Shown one piece after another: positions 1 to 7,913 of a DNA stretch of 64,000 nt. The notes beneath the pieces were generated by a model. The model made no database searches and was not told the origin of the DNA. It worked only from the letters and a program-made list of their open reading frames with translations. The DNA lies in NCBI GenBank assembly GCA_037200975.1, contig JBBCGI010000001.1:2294001-2358000 (forward strand). Direction: 5' to 3'. How positions within the stretch are numbered: the stretch's first letter is position 1; every line of letters starts with the position of its first letter. The position numbers and the translations under genes were made by a program. The DNA is from Pseudomonadota bacterium (GTDB lineage: Bacteria > Pseudomonadota > Gammaproteobacteria > Steroidobacterales > Steroidobacteraceae).

Positions 1-1200
1 GTCGACGCCGGCAGTGGCGAGGCGCGTGACGCCTTCGCGCAGGCCCTCGCCGAACATGGCCGCCTCGTCGATGTCCGAGGGCATGACGATCGCGAAGCGG
101 TCGCCCGAGATGCGCGCCGCGAAGGAGCTCACCGGCAGATGTTTGCGCAGCAGGTCGCCGATCTGCGCGATGGCCTGGTCGCCGACGTGCATGCCGAAGT
201 TTTCGTTGATGACGTGCAGCTCGTCGATGTCCACGTACAGCAGGCTCCAGCGCTGCGCGCGCGCGCCGGTTTCGTTGAACATGAGCTTGACGCGTTGTTC
301 GAGCGCGGCGCGCGTCAGCAGGCCGGACAACGCGTCGTAACTCGTTTCGATGCTGGCCGCGATTTTGTGCGCCACGAGATCGGCGAGGTGCACGTCGCGG
401 CCGACGAATTCCGGCGCCTCGAGTCTGCGGAACAAGGCCAACACGCCGGAGGTGCGGCCCGAGCCTTGCCGCAGCGGGCAAGCCAGAATGCGATACGGAA
501 TGGCGACCTGCCCGGCCTGGGTCGCGATCTTGTTGATCACCAGCGGATCGCGCCGCGTCTGCGTCACGGCCAGCAACTGCCGCTGGGTACGCATGAGGAT
601 GCTGGCGTCGCCACCCTCGGGGTCCGTGAGGACGAGACCCTTGTCGGGCACGACGATGCCGGCCAGCACGCACTTCAGGTGCCCGGCCGCATTGGCCAAC
701 AACGATTGGAGGTCGTCGGAAGCCGAGGAGCTGGGGTGTGAACCGGTGACCGACAGCAGCAGCTCCAGGTCCTTGTCGCGTGCGCTCAGGTGTTCGTTCA
801 GCTGCTCGATGTCGGCGCGCGCCAGCAGGTCGCGGCGCAGCAGCTCGAGCGCGGGCTTCAAATGATCGTGGACATAGGAGAAAGGCAGGAAGTGCGCATC
901 GGAGGGCAGGCGGTTGCAAACCACCGCCACGATCGCGACGACCTTGTCGTGCGTATCGCGCAGCCAGAATAGATAGGCCGGCGCCTCGTCGGGCAAGGCG
1001 CAGTGCTGACCGACGCCGTCGCGGTCGTCGTCGAGGTGCGAGATCGCGTCGAGCACCAGGGCGAACAGATCCGGGTTCGAGCTCGCGGCGCTCGACCACA
1101 AAAGCTTGCCCGTGTTGTCGAACAAGCTGACCGCGTTCGCGCGCGGCACCAGCGAGCGCACCAGCTGGGCATACGGCTGCATGGAGTTTTCGAAGGACAT
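1..1200 (-). CDS. GAF/GGDEF signalling protein, degenerate active site (C-terminus beyond window)
   Basis: An open frame of 400 codons starts with ATG at 1200 and runs off the left edge without a stop, so only the N-terminal part is seen. Residues 1-120 match no domain I recognise; 120-160 look helical and charged; about 165-290 resembles a GAF-type sensor; from about 295 a GGDEF domain begins, with LLYVDIDELHVINENFG and VGDQAIAQIG typical of the fold. The signature GGDEF is SGDRF here (in AARISGDRFAIVMP), so two signature residues are lost and cyclase activity is doubtful. Families with such degenerate domains often carry an EAL phosphodiesterase domain next, which would lie outside the window. 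The gene follows envC on the same strand after a long inverted repeat. The domain call is firm; the catalytic state is inferred. Confidence 0.8.
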   Translation of the reverse strand, partial: MSFENSMQPYAQLVRSLVPRANAVSLFDNTGKLLWSSAASSNPDLFALVLDAISHLDDDRDGVGQHCALPDEAPAYLFWLRDTHDKVVAIVAVVCNRLPSDAHFLPFSYVHDHLKPALELLRRDLLARADIEQLNEHLSARDKDLELLLSVTGSHPSSSASDDLQSLLANAAGHLKCVLAGIVVPDKGLVLTDPEGGDASILMRTQRQLLAVTQTRRDPLVINKIATQAGQVAIPYRILACPLRQGSGRTSGVLALFRRLEAPEFVGRDVHLADLVAHKIAASIETSYDALSGLLTRAALEQRVKLMFNETGARAQRWSLLYVDIDELHVINENFGMHVGDQAIAQIGDLLRKHLPVSSFAARISGDRFAIVMPSDIDEAAMFGEGLREGVTRLATAGVD

Positions 1201-1257
1201 CAACGGCGGAACATGGCCTATCGGTGGCCGTAGGGCGTTGATGCAGTTGGCGTTTTT

Positions 1258-1347
1258 GTGGTGCCGGGGTGCAATTCTCGTAATTGAGCCGGCGTCGGGG
1301 CCAGCGCCGACGCCGGCTCAATTACGAGAATTGCACCCCGGCACCAC
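1258..1347. repeat. Perfect 41-bp inverted repeat with 8-nt loop
   Basis: Bases 1258-1298 are the exact reverse complement of 1307-1347, separated by 8 bases. The outer arm begins GTGGTGCCGGGGTGCAAT. It sits 1 nt past the envC stop codon and 58 nt before the next minus-strand start. No T-run follows on either strand, so it is not a standard intrinsic terminator. The outer sequence is shared with the repeat at 8212-8271, which suggests a dispersed REP-like palindromic element. Confidence 0.9.
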
Positions 1348-1348
1348 T

Positions 1349-2515
1349 CTAGGGGGCTCCGGTCTTGAACCACGGGCGCGGGTCGATCGGACGCCCGCCC
1401 TTGCGAATTTCGAAGTACAGCGCGGGGTTAGCGCGGCCCCCGGTGTCGCCCAGGGTGGCGATGGTGTCGCCGGCCGTGACTCGCTCTCCTACCTCCTTGA
1501 AGAGCCGCTCGTTGTGGCCGTACAGGCTCAGATACCCGTCGCCGTGATCGATGATCGTCAGGAGACCGAGACCCGACAGCCAGTCCGCGTACACCACGCG
1601 CCCGTGATAAATCGCCCGCACCGGCGTCCCCTGGGCGCCCGTGACCAGGACGCCATCCCACTTGACCCCGCCCGCGCGGGTCTGCCCGAAAGACGCCGCG
1701 AGTTTCCCGGCCACGGGCCAGGCGAGTTTGCCGCGCAGTTTCGCGAAGGCGTCCTTGCTGTCGGTGGGGAATTTGTCGATGCGCTCGAGCGCGCGGCGCA
1801 ACTCGCGCACCAGTTTTTCGAGACCGCCCTGCTGATCCTTGAGCCGTTCGAGCTCCTTCGCGCGATTCTTCGCCTCCGCATCGAGCGACACCAGCGCGCG
1901 GCCGCGACGCTCGCGCGCCGATTGCAGTTTCGACAGCTCGCCCTTGCGCTGCTCTTCGAGCGCGGCGAGGCGCTCCTCTTCCGCCGCGAGCTGTGCGTCG
2001 AGCGTGGCGAGATCGGACAGATGCGAATTGATCGCGGCGATCTGGCTGGCGCGCGCACGGCCGAAATACTGGTAATAAACGAGCACACGGCCGGTCTGCG
2101 CCGGATCGCGCTGGTTCAGCAGTAGTTTGAGCGGCTCTTCCTGGCCGATCATGTGCGCCGCGCGGATCTGCCCCGCCAGCGCCTCGCGATCCTTCGAGAG
2201 CGCGCTCTCTTCCGTGCGGCGCGCGCCCGCGAGCTCGGTGCGTCTCGCGGTATGCGCCGCGCGTTCACGCTGCAGTTTCGACAGTTCGCCGCGCGCGCCG
2301 CCGACCGCGCGCTCTGACTCCTCCAGATCCCGCGACAGCTGCGTGCGTTTGCCCGCGTCGCGTTCCATCTCCTCGCGAACCTTGTCGATCTGCGAGCGGA
2401 CGGCCTTGAGTTCGGCCTCTGCTTTGGCCGGATTCGGGTCGTCGGCCGCCGTCGCGGCGCCGAGCAGGCAAATGAGGAGCAGCCCCGCGGGCCACCGTTG
2501 AAACGTCATGGTCAT
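1349..2515 (-). CDS. envC: Murein hydrolase activator EnvC (LytM/M23 family)
   Basis: A 388-residue periplasmic protein that would activate amidases at the division septum. It has a signal peptide (residues about 1-23, ending AATAA), a long charged coiled coil (about 30-255) and a C-terminal LytM/M23 domain (about 270-385). The M23 metal ligands are missing: the usual HxH strand reads LYFEIRKGG, and the first ligand region reads KWDGVLV. This degeneracy is characteristic of EnvC, which activates amidases rather than cutting peptidoglycan itself. ATG codons at 2515 and 2509 are both possible starts. The gene is divergent from the yibN-like gene, an arrangement close to the envC-yibN-grxC-secB-gpsA neighbourhood of enterics. 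Confidence 0.9.
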   Translation of the reverse strand: MTMTFQRWPAGLLLICLLGAATAADDPNPAKAEAELKAVRSQIDKVREEMERDAGKRTQLSRDLEESERAVGGARGELSKLQRERAAHTARRTELAGARRTEESALSKDREALAGQIRAAHMIGQEEPLKLLLNQRDPAQTGRVLVYYQYFGRARASQIAAINSHLSDLATLDAQLAAEEERLAALEEQRKGELSKLQSARERRGRALVSLDAEAKNRAKELERLKDQQGGLEKLVRELRRALERIDKFPTDSKDAFAKLRGKLAWPVAGKLAASFGQTRAGGVKWDGVLVTGAQGTPVRAIYHGRVVYADWLSGLGLLTIIDHGDGYLSLYGHNERLFKEVGERVTAGDTIATLGDTGGRANPALYFEIRKGGRPIDPRPWFKTGAP

Positions 2516-2565
2516 ATTCTAGGCACCCGGCGCCAACCTGAACCCGCGAAAAAAGTGCAGGTCGT

Positions 2566-2571
2566 TATAAT
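2566..2571 (+). promoter_or_regulatory. Putative -10 element for the yibN-grxC-secB-gpsA operon
   Basis: A perfect TATAAT lies 40 nt upstream of the preferred ATG at 2612, in the short divergent gap next to envC. No convincing -35 box sits 16-18 nt upstream. If this is the promoter, transcription starts near 2578, which excludes the longer frame that opens at 2498. Confidence 0.4.
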
Positions 2572-2611
2572 GCGCTCCCTTTTTCGCCCGCCCGGACAGC
2601 CCCCCAAGCCC

Positions 2612-3037
2612 ATGGAACGCCTCATCGAATACGTGACCCGTCATCCGCTGACCTCGAGCGCCGTCGTGCTCGCGCTGGTCCTCGTGGTCACCTTCGAGTC
2701 GCGCATGCGCAGCGTCACCCAGTCGGCCATATCCGCGCAGGACCTCATCCGGCTCATGAACCAGGGCGCGCTGGTGCTCGACATCCGCAAACCCGAGCAG
2801 TTTGCCGCCGGCCACGTGAACGGCGCCAAGCAGCTCGATTCCGACAAGATCCTCACCGCCGGCGACACCTTCAAGCGCTTCAAGGAAAAACCCGTGATCG
2901 TGTACTGCGATTCGGGCTCTTTGGCGGCGGCGGCGGCGCGGCAGCTTACTCAACAGGGATTCACCAAGGCGTTCACGCTGCGCGGCGGTTTCGCCGCCTG
3001 GCGCACCGAAAACCTGCCCGTCTCGAAGGCGGCCTGA
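2612..3037 (+). CDS. Membrane-anchored rhodanese-like protein (YibN type)
   Basis: A 141-residue protein with an N-terminal membrane helix (about residues 12-30, LTSSAVVLALVLVVTF) followed by one rhodanese domain. The active-site loop YCDSGSLA carries the catalytic cysteine that would hold a persulfide, and the LDIRKPEQFAAGHVNGA segment is the usual rhodanese entry. The frame is open from 2498, but ATG 2612 is preferred because a TATAAT lies at 2566-2571 and the upstream residues do not look conserved. Its stop overlaps the grxC start (TGATGA). The neighbours grxC, secB and gpsA match the enteric order. The sulfur acceptor is unknown. Confidence 0.85.
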   Translation: MERLIEYVTRHPLTSSAVVLALVLVVTFESRMRSVTQSAISAQDLIRLMNQGALVLDIRKPEQFAAGHVNGAKQLDSDKILTAGDTFKRFKEKPVIVYCDSGSLAAAAARQLTQQGFTKAFTLRGGFAAWRTENLPVSKAA

Positions 3038-3297
3038 TGAGCGCGCCGGCAGTCGTCCTGTACACCACCGGCTGGTGTCCCTACTGCGCCCGCGCCCGCA
3101 AGTTGCTCGAGACGAAGGGCGTCAGCTTCGAGGAGTTCGACGTCGAATCGCAGCCGGAAAAGCGCGCCGAAATGCAGGCCCGCAGCGGCCGGCGCACCGT
3201 GCCGCAGATTTTCATCGGCGAGCAGCACATCGGAGGCTGCGACGACCTGTACGCCCTCGAAGAGGCGGGCAAGCTCGATGGCTTGTTGGGCCGCTGA
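3037..3297 (+). CDS. grxC: Glutaredoxin 3
   Basis: An 86-residue cytosolic glutathione-dependent disulfide reductase. The dithiol active site CPYC lies at residues 14-17 (TTGWCPYCARA), the cis-proline loop is TVPQIF, and the glutathione-contact motif is GGCDDL. Length and motifs fit GrxC of Escherichia coli. The ATG overlaps the TGA of the upstream rhodanese gene by one base, so the two are probably translationally coupled. secB follows after 33 nt. Confidence 0.95.
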   Translation: MSAPAVVLYTTGWCPYCARARKLLETKGVSFEEFDVESQPEKRAEMQARSGRRTVPQIFIGEQHIGGCDDLYALEEAGKLDGLLGR

Positions 3298-3330
3298 ACC
3301 TTTTCAACACAGACCGACACACGAAGGACA

Positions 3331-3831
3331 ATGACAATGGAAAACCAGAGCGCGCCCCCGGCGGCTGCCGACAACCAGACCGGTCCGATGCTCACGGTGC
3401 AATCCGTGTACCTCAAGGACTGTTCATACGAAGCGCCCAAGGGGCCGCGCATCGACGGGAACTGGAGCCCGCAGATCTCCCTCGACATCAACACCACGGC
3501 CAACGTCGTGTCGCCCGAGATCAACGAAGTCGTGTTGACCGTGACGGTCGGCGCCAAGCAGGGCGACGCCACGGCTTTCCTGGTCGAGGTGAAACAGGCC
3601 GGCCTGTTCGTGATGCGCGGGTTGACTCCCGACGACACGCGCCGCGCCATCGGCACCATCTGCCCGAACGTGTTGTTCCCGTACGCGCGCGTCGCGGTGT
3701 CACATCTGGTGACGCAGGGCGGGTTCCCGAACTTCGTGCTGCCGCCGGTCGACTTCGACCAGCTGTTCGCGCGTGGCATGCAGCAGGCGGCGGCCCAGGC
3801 CGGCGCCGGCGGCGCCGGTCAGGCTAACTAG
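3331..3831 (+). CDS. secB: Protein-export chaperone SecB
   Basis: A 166-residue cytosolic chaperone that holds preproteins unfolded and passes them to SecA. The LTVQSVYLKDCSYEAP entry and the ICPNVLFPYAR and GGFPNFVLPPVDF motifs are characteristic of SecB. An AAGGA-type ribosome site precedes the start; ATG 3331 and ATG 3337 are both possible. The alanine/glycine-rich tail after about residue 150 is longer than in E. coli. Position between grxC and gpsA matches many gammaproteobacteria. Confidence 0.95.
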   Translation: MTMENQSAPPAAADNQTGPMLTVQSVYLKDCSYEAPKGPRIDGNWSPQISLDINTTANVVSPEINEVVLTVTVGAKQGDATAFLVEVKQAGLFVMRGLTPDDTRRAIGTICPNVLFPYARVAVSHLVTQGGFPNFVLPPVDFDQLFARGMQQAAAQAGAGGAGQAN

Positions 3832-3874
3832 TTGGCACGGCGCGCGGCGTGACCGCCTCGGCCGCGCAATACAA

Positions 3875-4900
3875 GTGACCGGCACCGCCAACGACGTCGA
3901 GCTCGAGCCCGTCGCGGTGCTGGGCGCCGGGTCCTGGGGCACCGCGCTCGCGATCCAGTTCGCGCGCGCGGGTCATCCGACCCGGCTGTGGAGCCGCAAC
4001 ACCGCCGATGCGGCCGCCATGACGGCCGAGCGCCACAACCGCCGCTATCTACCCGACGCGATATTCCCCGAGCGCGTCGAGATCCACGCCGACCTGGCGG
4101 CGGCGGTCGCCAACTCCGTGGCGATCATCATCGCGGTTCCCAGTCATTCGCTGCGCGCGTTGCTCACCCGGTTGAAGCCCCTGCTCGCGGCCAATGCGCG
4201 GCTCGCCTGGGCGACCAAGGGGTTCGAGCTCGACAGCGGCAAACTACCCCACCAGGTCGCGCGCGAAGTGCTCGGCGACCGTTACCCGGTGGCGGTGTTG
4301 TCGGGCCCGACCTTCGCGAAGGAAGTCGGCATGGGCCTGCCCACCGCGATGACCATCGCCTCGCCCGACGCGGCCTACGCCAATCAGCTCGCCAAGAGCC
4401 TGCACGCCTCGAACTTCCGCGCCTACACCTCGACCGACATCGTCGGCGTCGAAGTCGGCGGCGCGGTGAAGAACGTGCTGGCGGTGGGCGCCGGGCTGTC
4501 CGATGGCCTGGGGTTCGGCGCCAACACGCGCATCGCGCTGATCACGCGCGGCCTGACGGAGATCACGCGGCTCGGCGTCGCGCTCGGCGCGCAGGCCGAG
4601 ACCTTCATGGGGCTGGCGGGCCTGGGCGACCTGGTGCTGACCAGCACCGACAACCAGTCGCGCAATCGCCGCTTCGGGCTGGCGCTCGCCGCCGGCAAGA
4701 GCGTCGAGGACGCGCTGCGCGAAATCGGCCAGGTGGTCGAGGGTTACAGCGCCGCGCGCGCCGTGTATCACGTGGCGCTGCGCGAGAAGGTCGACATGCC
4801 GATCGTGGGCGGCATCTATCGCATCCTGTACGGCAAGGAACCCGCGAAGGATGTAGTTAGAGACCTGATGACACGGCCGATCCGGCCCGAAGTGGAGTGA
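3875..4900 (+). CDS. gpsA: Glycerol-3-phosphate dehydrogenase [NAD(P)+]
   Basis: Reduces dihydroxyacetone phosphate to sn-glycerol 3-phosphate for phospholipid synthesis in the cytosol. The N-terminal Rossmann motif is VAVLGAGSWGTALA (about residues 12-25). Further family signatures are VLSGPTFAKEV, GGAVKNVLAVGAGLSDGLG with the catalytic lysine, and TSTDNQSRNRRFG. The frame stays open back into secB, but GTG 3875 gives a normal length of 341 residues and starts shortly before the nucleotide-binding strand. The stop lies 6 nt from the stop of the convergent trmL. Confidence 0.93.
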   Translation: MTGTANDVELEPVAVLGAGSWGTALAIQFARAGHPTRLWSRNTADAAAMTAERHNRRYLPDAIFPERVEIHADLAAAVANSVAIIIAVPSHSLRALLTRLKPLLAANARLAWATKGFELDSGKLPHQVAREVLGDRYPVAVLSGPTFAKEVGMGLPTAMTIASPDAAYANQLAKSLHASNFRAYTSTDIVGVEVGGAVKNVLAVGAGLSDGLGFGANTRIALITRGLTEITRLGVALGAQAETFMGLAGLGDLVLTSTDNQSRNRRFGLALAAGKSVEDALREIGQVVEGYSAARAVYHVALREKVDMPIVGGIYRILYGKEPAKDVVRDLMTRPIRPEVE

Positions 4901-4906
4901 CGCCGC

Positions 4907-5365
4907 TCAGCTGCCGGCGTAGCCGAGCTGGCGCCATGCTTCGTAGGCCGCGACCGCGGCGGCGTTGGAAAGATTGAGACTGCGATTGCCGGGCACCATG
5001 GGCAGCGACAGGACGTTCGCCGGCTCGATCTGCGCCAGCACTTCGGGAGGCAGCCCGCGCCGCTCCGAGCCGAACAACAACACGTCGCCCGCCTCGAACT
5101 GCGCATCCACATGCCGGCGCGCGCTGCCGGTCTCAATCGCGAACCAGCGGCCGCGCAATGCCGCGCGTGCCGCGGCAAAATTGTCGTGCACGTGCACCGT
5201 GGCGAGCTCGTCATAGTCGAGGCCGGCACGGCGCACCGATTTGCGGTCCAGACTGAATCCCAGCGGCTTGATGAGGTGCAACTGGCAGCCGGTGTTGGCC
5301 GCGAGGCGGATCAGGTTGCCGGTGTTGGGCGGAATCTCGGGCTCGAACACCACGATGTGAAACAT
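4907..5365 (-). CDS. trmL: tRNA (cytidine/uridine-34-2'-O)-methyltransferase TrmL
   Basis: A 152-residue SPOUT methyltransferase that would 2'-O-methylate the wobble base of leucine tRNAs. Motif 1 is EIPPNTGNLIRLAANTG, motif 2 LLFGSERRGLP and motif 3 GNRSLNLSNAAAVAAYEAWR; the last two form the knotted S-adenosylmethionine site. ATG 5365 gives the family length; the frame is open further upstream but those codons overlap the next gene's end and are not conserved. trmL near gpsA is also seen in enterics. Confidence 0.93.
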   Translation of the reverse strand: MFHIVVFEPEIPPNTGNLIRLAANTGCQLHLIKPLGFSLDRKSVRRAGLDYDELATVHVHDNFAAARAALRGRWFAIETGSARRHVDAQFEAGDVLLFGSERRGLPPEVLAQIEPANVLSLPMVPGNRSLNLSNAAAVAAYEAWRQLGYAGS

Positions 5366-5376
5366 GGGAGCGCGCG

Positions 5377-6738
5377 TCAGTTCGATAGTTTGAACGCGAT
5401 GCGAATCGTGCTGAGTCCGTAAGCGCACTCGTTGGTGTACTTGCCGCTGCGAATCGTCGCCAGCGCCGCGTCGTCGAGCGTCGCATCGCCGCTCGAAGTC
5501 ATGATCTCCGCGTCGCTGGCCGCGTCGGCGCCTGGCGGTACGAAATAACGCACCACCGCGGTCCCTTCCGTGCCGTTGTTGCGCGCGGCGGGCGGGTAGA
5601 AGTTCTCGACGTCGATGGTGCCCTTGAGTTTTGCGCGGCATTTACCCGCGGCGGCATTCGCCGCGAGATTCGGCACTGGCACGCAAGTCACCGCGACCGC
5701 TTTCTTGTCGGGTTGTTCGTTGACGTCGCCGAGCGCGAGGGTGCGCTTCGCCTGCGGCCCGATGAGGAACTCACGGGCGAGTTCCCGCGGCGCGGCGCCG
5801 GCAAAGTCACCTGCCTTGAGCACGATCTTGCAGGACATGAAGTCCGCGCTCTTGCTGGTGAAGTCGACAAATGCCAGACGCTGCGCGCCGGCGCAATTAC
5901 CCCGCAGGTTCCACTGGCACTCGTGGCGATAGTCGAGCGTCGACGCCACGAACTCATGGCTCGCCTTGCCGCCGGCACTGGCGCGCGTGAATTCGACCGG
6001 CTGCACGCGCATGAAGCGCTGATGCCGTTTGAGCATCTGCTCGAGGATTTTCGTGGCTTCGCTGGTGGCACGGGCGCGGTCGGCGGCGGACAGGTCCTTC
6101 TCCATCGCCTGCAACGCAGCCGCGTCATATCCCGATCGCGGCTGCGCGTCATTCGCCTCCGCCACCGCCTCCGCGTAGCCGCCGGCGACACGTGCATAGA
6201 TATAACGCTGCACCGGATCGCCGTTGCTGCCGTCCGGCGCGTACCACTCGATGAGGCGTTCCGCCGCCACGATGTTGTCGAGCAGCACCGACTTCTTGAG
6301 CCAGCGCTCGATCTTCGCGCGGTCCGGGTCGCCGCAGCTCTGGTTCTGCTCCAGCGCGGAAAGTGCCCACGACGCCTGGTCGCTGCCGAGCTCGTCGGCT
6401 TTCAGGAGCGCGTCGCGGGCCGCGGCGCAATCGGCCGGGGTCAACGCACGGTATGCCAGATAGTTGCCGACCAGCGCACCGGCGCGGGCGCGTCCGGCGT
6501 TCAGTTCTGCCTGCCAGCGCAGAACCTGCTGATCTTCGGAGAGCGGCTCGCCTGCGACGCGGATTTCATAAAGTGCATAGGCGTCGTTGTAGCCAAGCGA
6601 ATCCGGCAGTTGATCCGACGCCGCAAAGCTGGGGCCGGAGCTGGCGGGTGGGGCAGCCATAGCGGCTGGGGCTGGGGACTGGGCGGCGGCGGTCGAGGCG
6701 ACGAGGGCAGCGGCCAGCAGCAGAGAGAGGTTTTGCAT
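5377..6738 (-). CDS. Exported protein with C-terminal TonB domain
   Basis: A 453-residue protein with a signal peptide (about residues 1-19), an alanine- and proline-rich segment, a central helical region (about 60-260) perhaps of Sel1/tetratricopeptide character, and a C-terminal TonB_C-like domain (last 85 residues). The latter shows FYPPAARNNGTEGTAVVRYFV and a SSGDATLDDAALATIRSG segment. It lacks the N-terminal membrane anchor expected of a true TonB and is not beside exbBD, so a periplasmic or partner-binding role is more likely than energising receptors. ATG 6738 is chosen because the upstream extension overlaps the divergent gene. Its start lies 29 nt from the pyrD start. Confidence 0.7.
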   Translation of the reverse strand: MQNLSLLLAAALVASTAAAQSPAPAAMAAPPASSGPSFAASDQLPDSLGYNDAYALYEIRVAGEPLSEDQQVLRWQAELNAGRARAGALVGNYLAYRALTPADCAAARDALLKADELGSDQASWALSALEQNQSCGDPDRAKIERWLKKSVLLDNIVAAERLIEWYAPDGSNGDPVQRYIYARVAGGYAEAVAEANDAQPRSGYDAAALQAMEKDLSAADRARATSEATKILEQMLKRHQRFMRVQPVEFTRASAGGKASHEFVASTLDYRHECQWNLRGNCAGAQRLAFVDFTSKSADFMSCKIVLKAGDFAGAAPRELAREFLIGPQAKRTLALGDVNEQPDKKAVAVTCVPVPNLAANAAAGKCRAKLKGTIDVENFYPPAARNNGTEGTAVVRYFVPPGADAASDAEIMTSSGDATLDDAALATIRSGKYTNECAYGLSTIRIAFKLSN

Positions 6739-6767
6739 GGGGGGCGCATCGTACAATGCGGCCCGCC

Positions 6768-7721
6768 ATGAATGCCGCGCCGAAGTCATTGCTCAAGCCG
6801 CTGCAGGTCGATTTTTGCGGCCTTTCGCTCGCTTCACCCATCGTCCTGCTGTCGGGATGTGTCGGTTTCGGGGAGGAATACACCCGCATCGAGGGGTTCT
6901 CGAATCGCGACGTGGGCGCGATAGTGCTCAAGGGCACCACCGGCCAGCCGCGGCTGGGCAACAAGCCACACCGCGTCTACGAAACCCCATCCGGCATGTT
7001 GAATGCCATCGGGTTGCAGAATCCCGGCGTCGAACACGTGGTCAAGAAGATCCTGCCGACGCTCGATTTCAGCGAGACGCGTTTTTTCGCCAATGTCTCG
7101 GGGTCGACGATCGAGGAGTATGCCGAGGTCACGCGGCGCTTCGACGATTCGCCGATCGACGCCATCGAGATCAACATCTCCTGTCCCAATGTGAAGGAAG
7201 GCGGCGTCGCATTCGGCAACTACCCGGATATGTCGGCGAAGGTGGTCGAGGCCTGCCGCAAGGTGACCAGCAAGCCCATCATCACCAAACTCTCGCCGAA
7301 CCAGACGGACATCAAGGAGAACGCGCGGCGCTGCATCGAGGCGGGTTCGGACGGACTGGCGGTGATCAACACGATCATGGGCATGGCCATCGACGTGAAA
7401 TCGCGGCGGCCGGTGATCGGCAATATCCAGGGTGGTTTGTCAGGACCCGCGATCAAACCGATCGCGCTGCTGAAAGTTCACCAGGTTTACGAGGTCGCGA
7501 AAAAACACAACGTGCCCATCATCGGCCAGGGTGGAATCGCCACCGCGACGGATGCACTGGAATTCATGATTGCCGGCGCCACGGCCGTGGGCCTGGGGAC
7601 TGCGCTTTTCTACGATCCGCTTCTGTGCCGCAAGATCAACAAGGGCGTGGCGGACTACCTGGAGCTCAACAACCTGCGAGGCATTTCGGACCTCGTAGGC
7701 TCGCTGCGCACGGACTGCTGA
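6768..7721 (+). CDS. pyrD: Dihydroorotate dehydrogenase, class 1B type
   Basis: Oxidises dihydroorotate to orotate in pyrimidine synthesis. The 317-residue TIM-barrel protein carries NISCPNVKEGG, the class 1B signature with the catalytic cysteine (about residue 139), unlike the membrane-bound class 2 enzyme usual in gammaproteobacteria. FMN-binding features GGIATATDALEFMIAGA and AVGLGTAL are near the C-terminus. Class 1B enzymes normally pair with the iron-sulfur/FAD subunit PyrK; no pyrK is in the window, so the electron acceptor is open. A related dihydropyrimidine dehydrogenase-type activity cannot be excluded. ATG 6756 is an alternative start. Confidence 0.8.
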   Translation: MNAAPKSLLKPLQVDFCGLSLASPIVLLSGCVGFGEEYTRIEGFSNRDVGAIVLKGTTGQPRLGNKPHRVYETPSGMLNAIGLQNPGVEHVVKKILPTLDFSETRFFANVSGSTIEEYAEVTRRFDDSPIDAIEINISCPNVKEGGVAFGNYPDMSAKVVEACRKVTSKPIITKLSPNQTDIKENARRCIEAGSDGLAVINTIMGMAIDVKSRRPVIGNIQGGLSGPAIKPIALLKVHQVYEVAKKHNVPIIGQGGIATATDALEFMIAGATAVGLGTALFYDPLLCRKINKGVADYLELNNLRGISDLVGSLRTDC

Positions 7722-7754
7722 TCTGTCAGTCCGCGCGCAACGAGCAGGAACGAA

Positions 7755-7913
7755 TCAATCTTTGCTCCGACGCGAAGCCGTGTAGCGCCAGATGATGGCG
7801 GCGGCGGCGAGAATCCCCACGACGATCAGTACGACGTCCGACGTGTAATCCACGCGCGAACCCTGGACGACGATCTCGGGGTACTTGGTGCTGGTGACGA
7901 CGATCTCTTGCAT
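7755..7913 (-). CDS. Small single-span membrane protein
   Basis: A 52-residue frame with a good ribosome site (GAGGAAAC directly before ATG 7913). Residues 1-28 repeat the pattern EIVV (MQEIVVTSTKYPEIVVQGSR), residues about 29-44 form one membrane helix (DVVLIVVGILAAAAIIW), and the tail is basic (RYTASRRSKD), predicting an N-out, C-in topology. The N-terminal repeat resembles the IVVTGSR plug start of TonB receptors, which may be chance. No family is recognised. It is preceded by nearly 300 nt of non-coding sequence, so it probably has its own promoter. Confidence 0.6.
   Translation of the reverse strand: MQEIVVTSTKYPEIVVQGSRVDYTSDVVLIVVGILAAAAIIWRYTASRRSKD

Noticed and set aside
1003-2125. 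Long plus-strand frames opposite the GGDEF and envC genes
   Set aside because: They are arginine-rich shadows of high-GC antisense strands with no recognisable domains.
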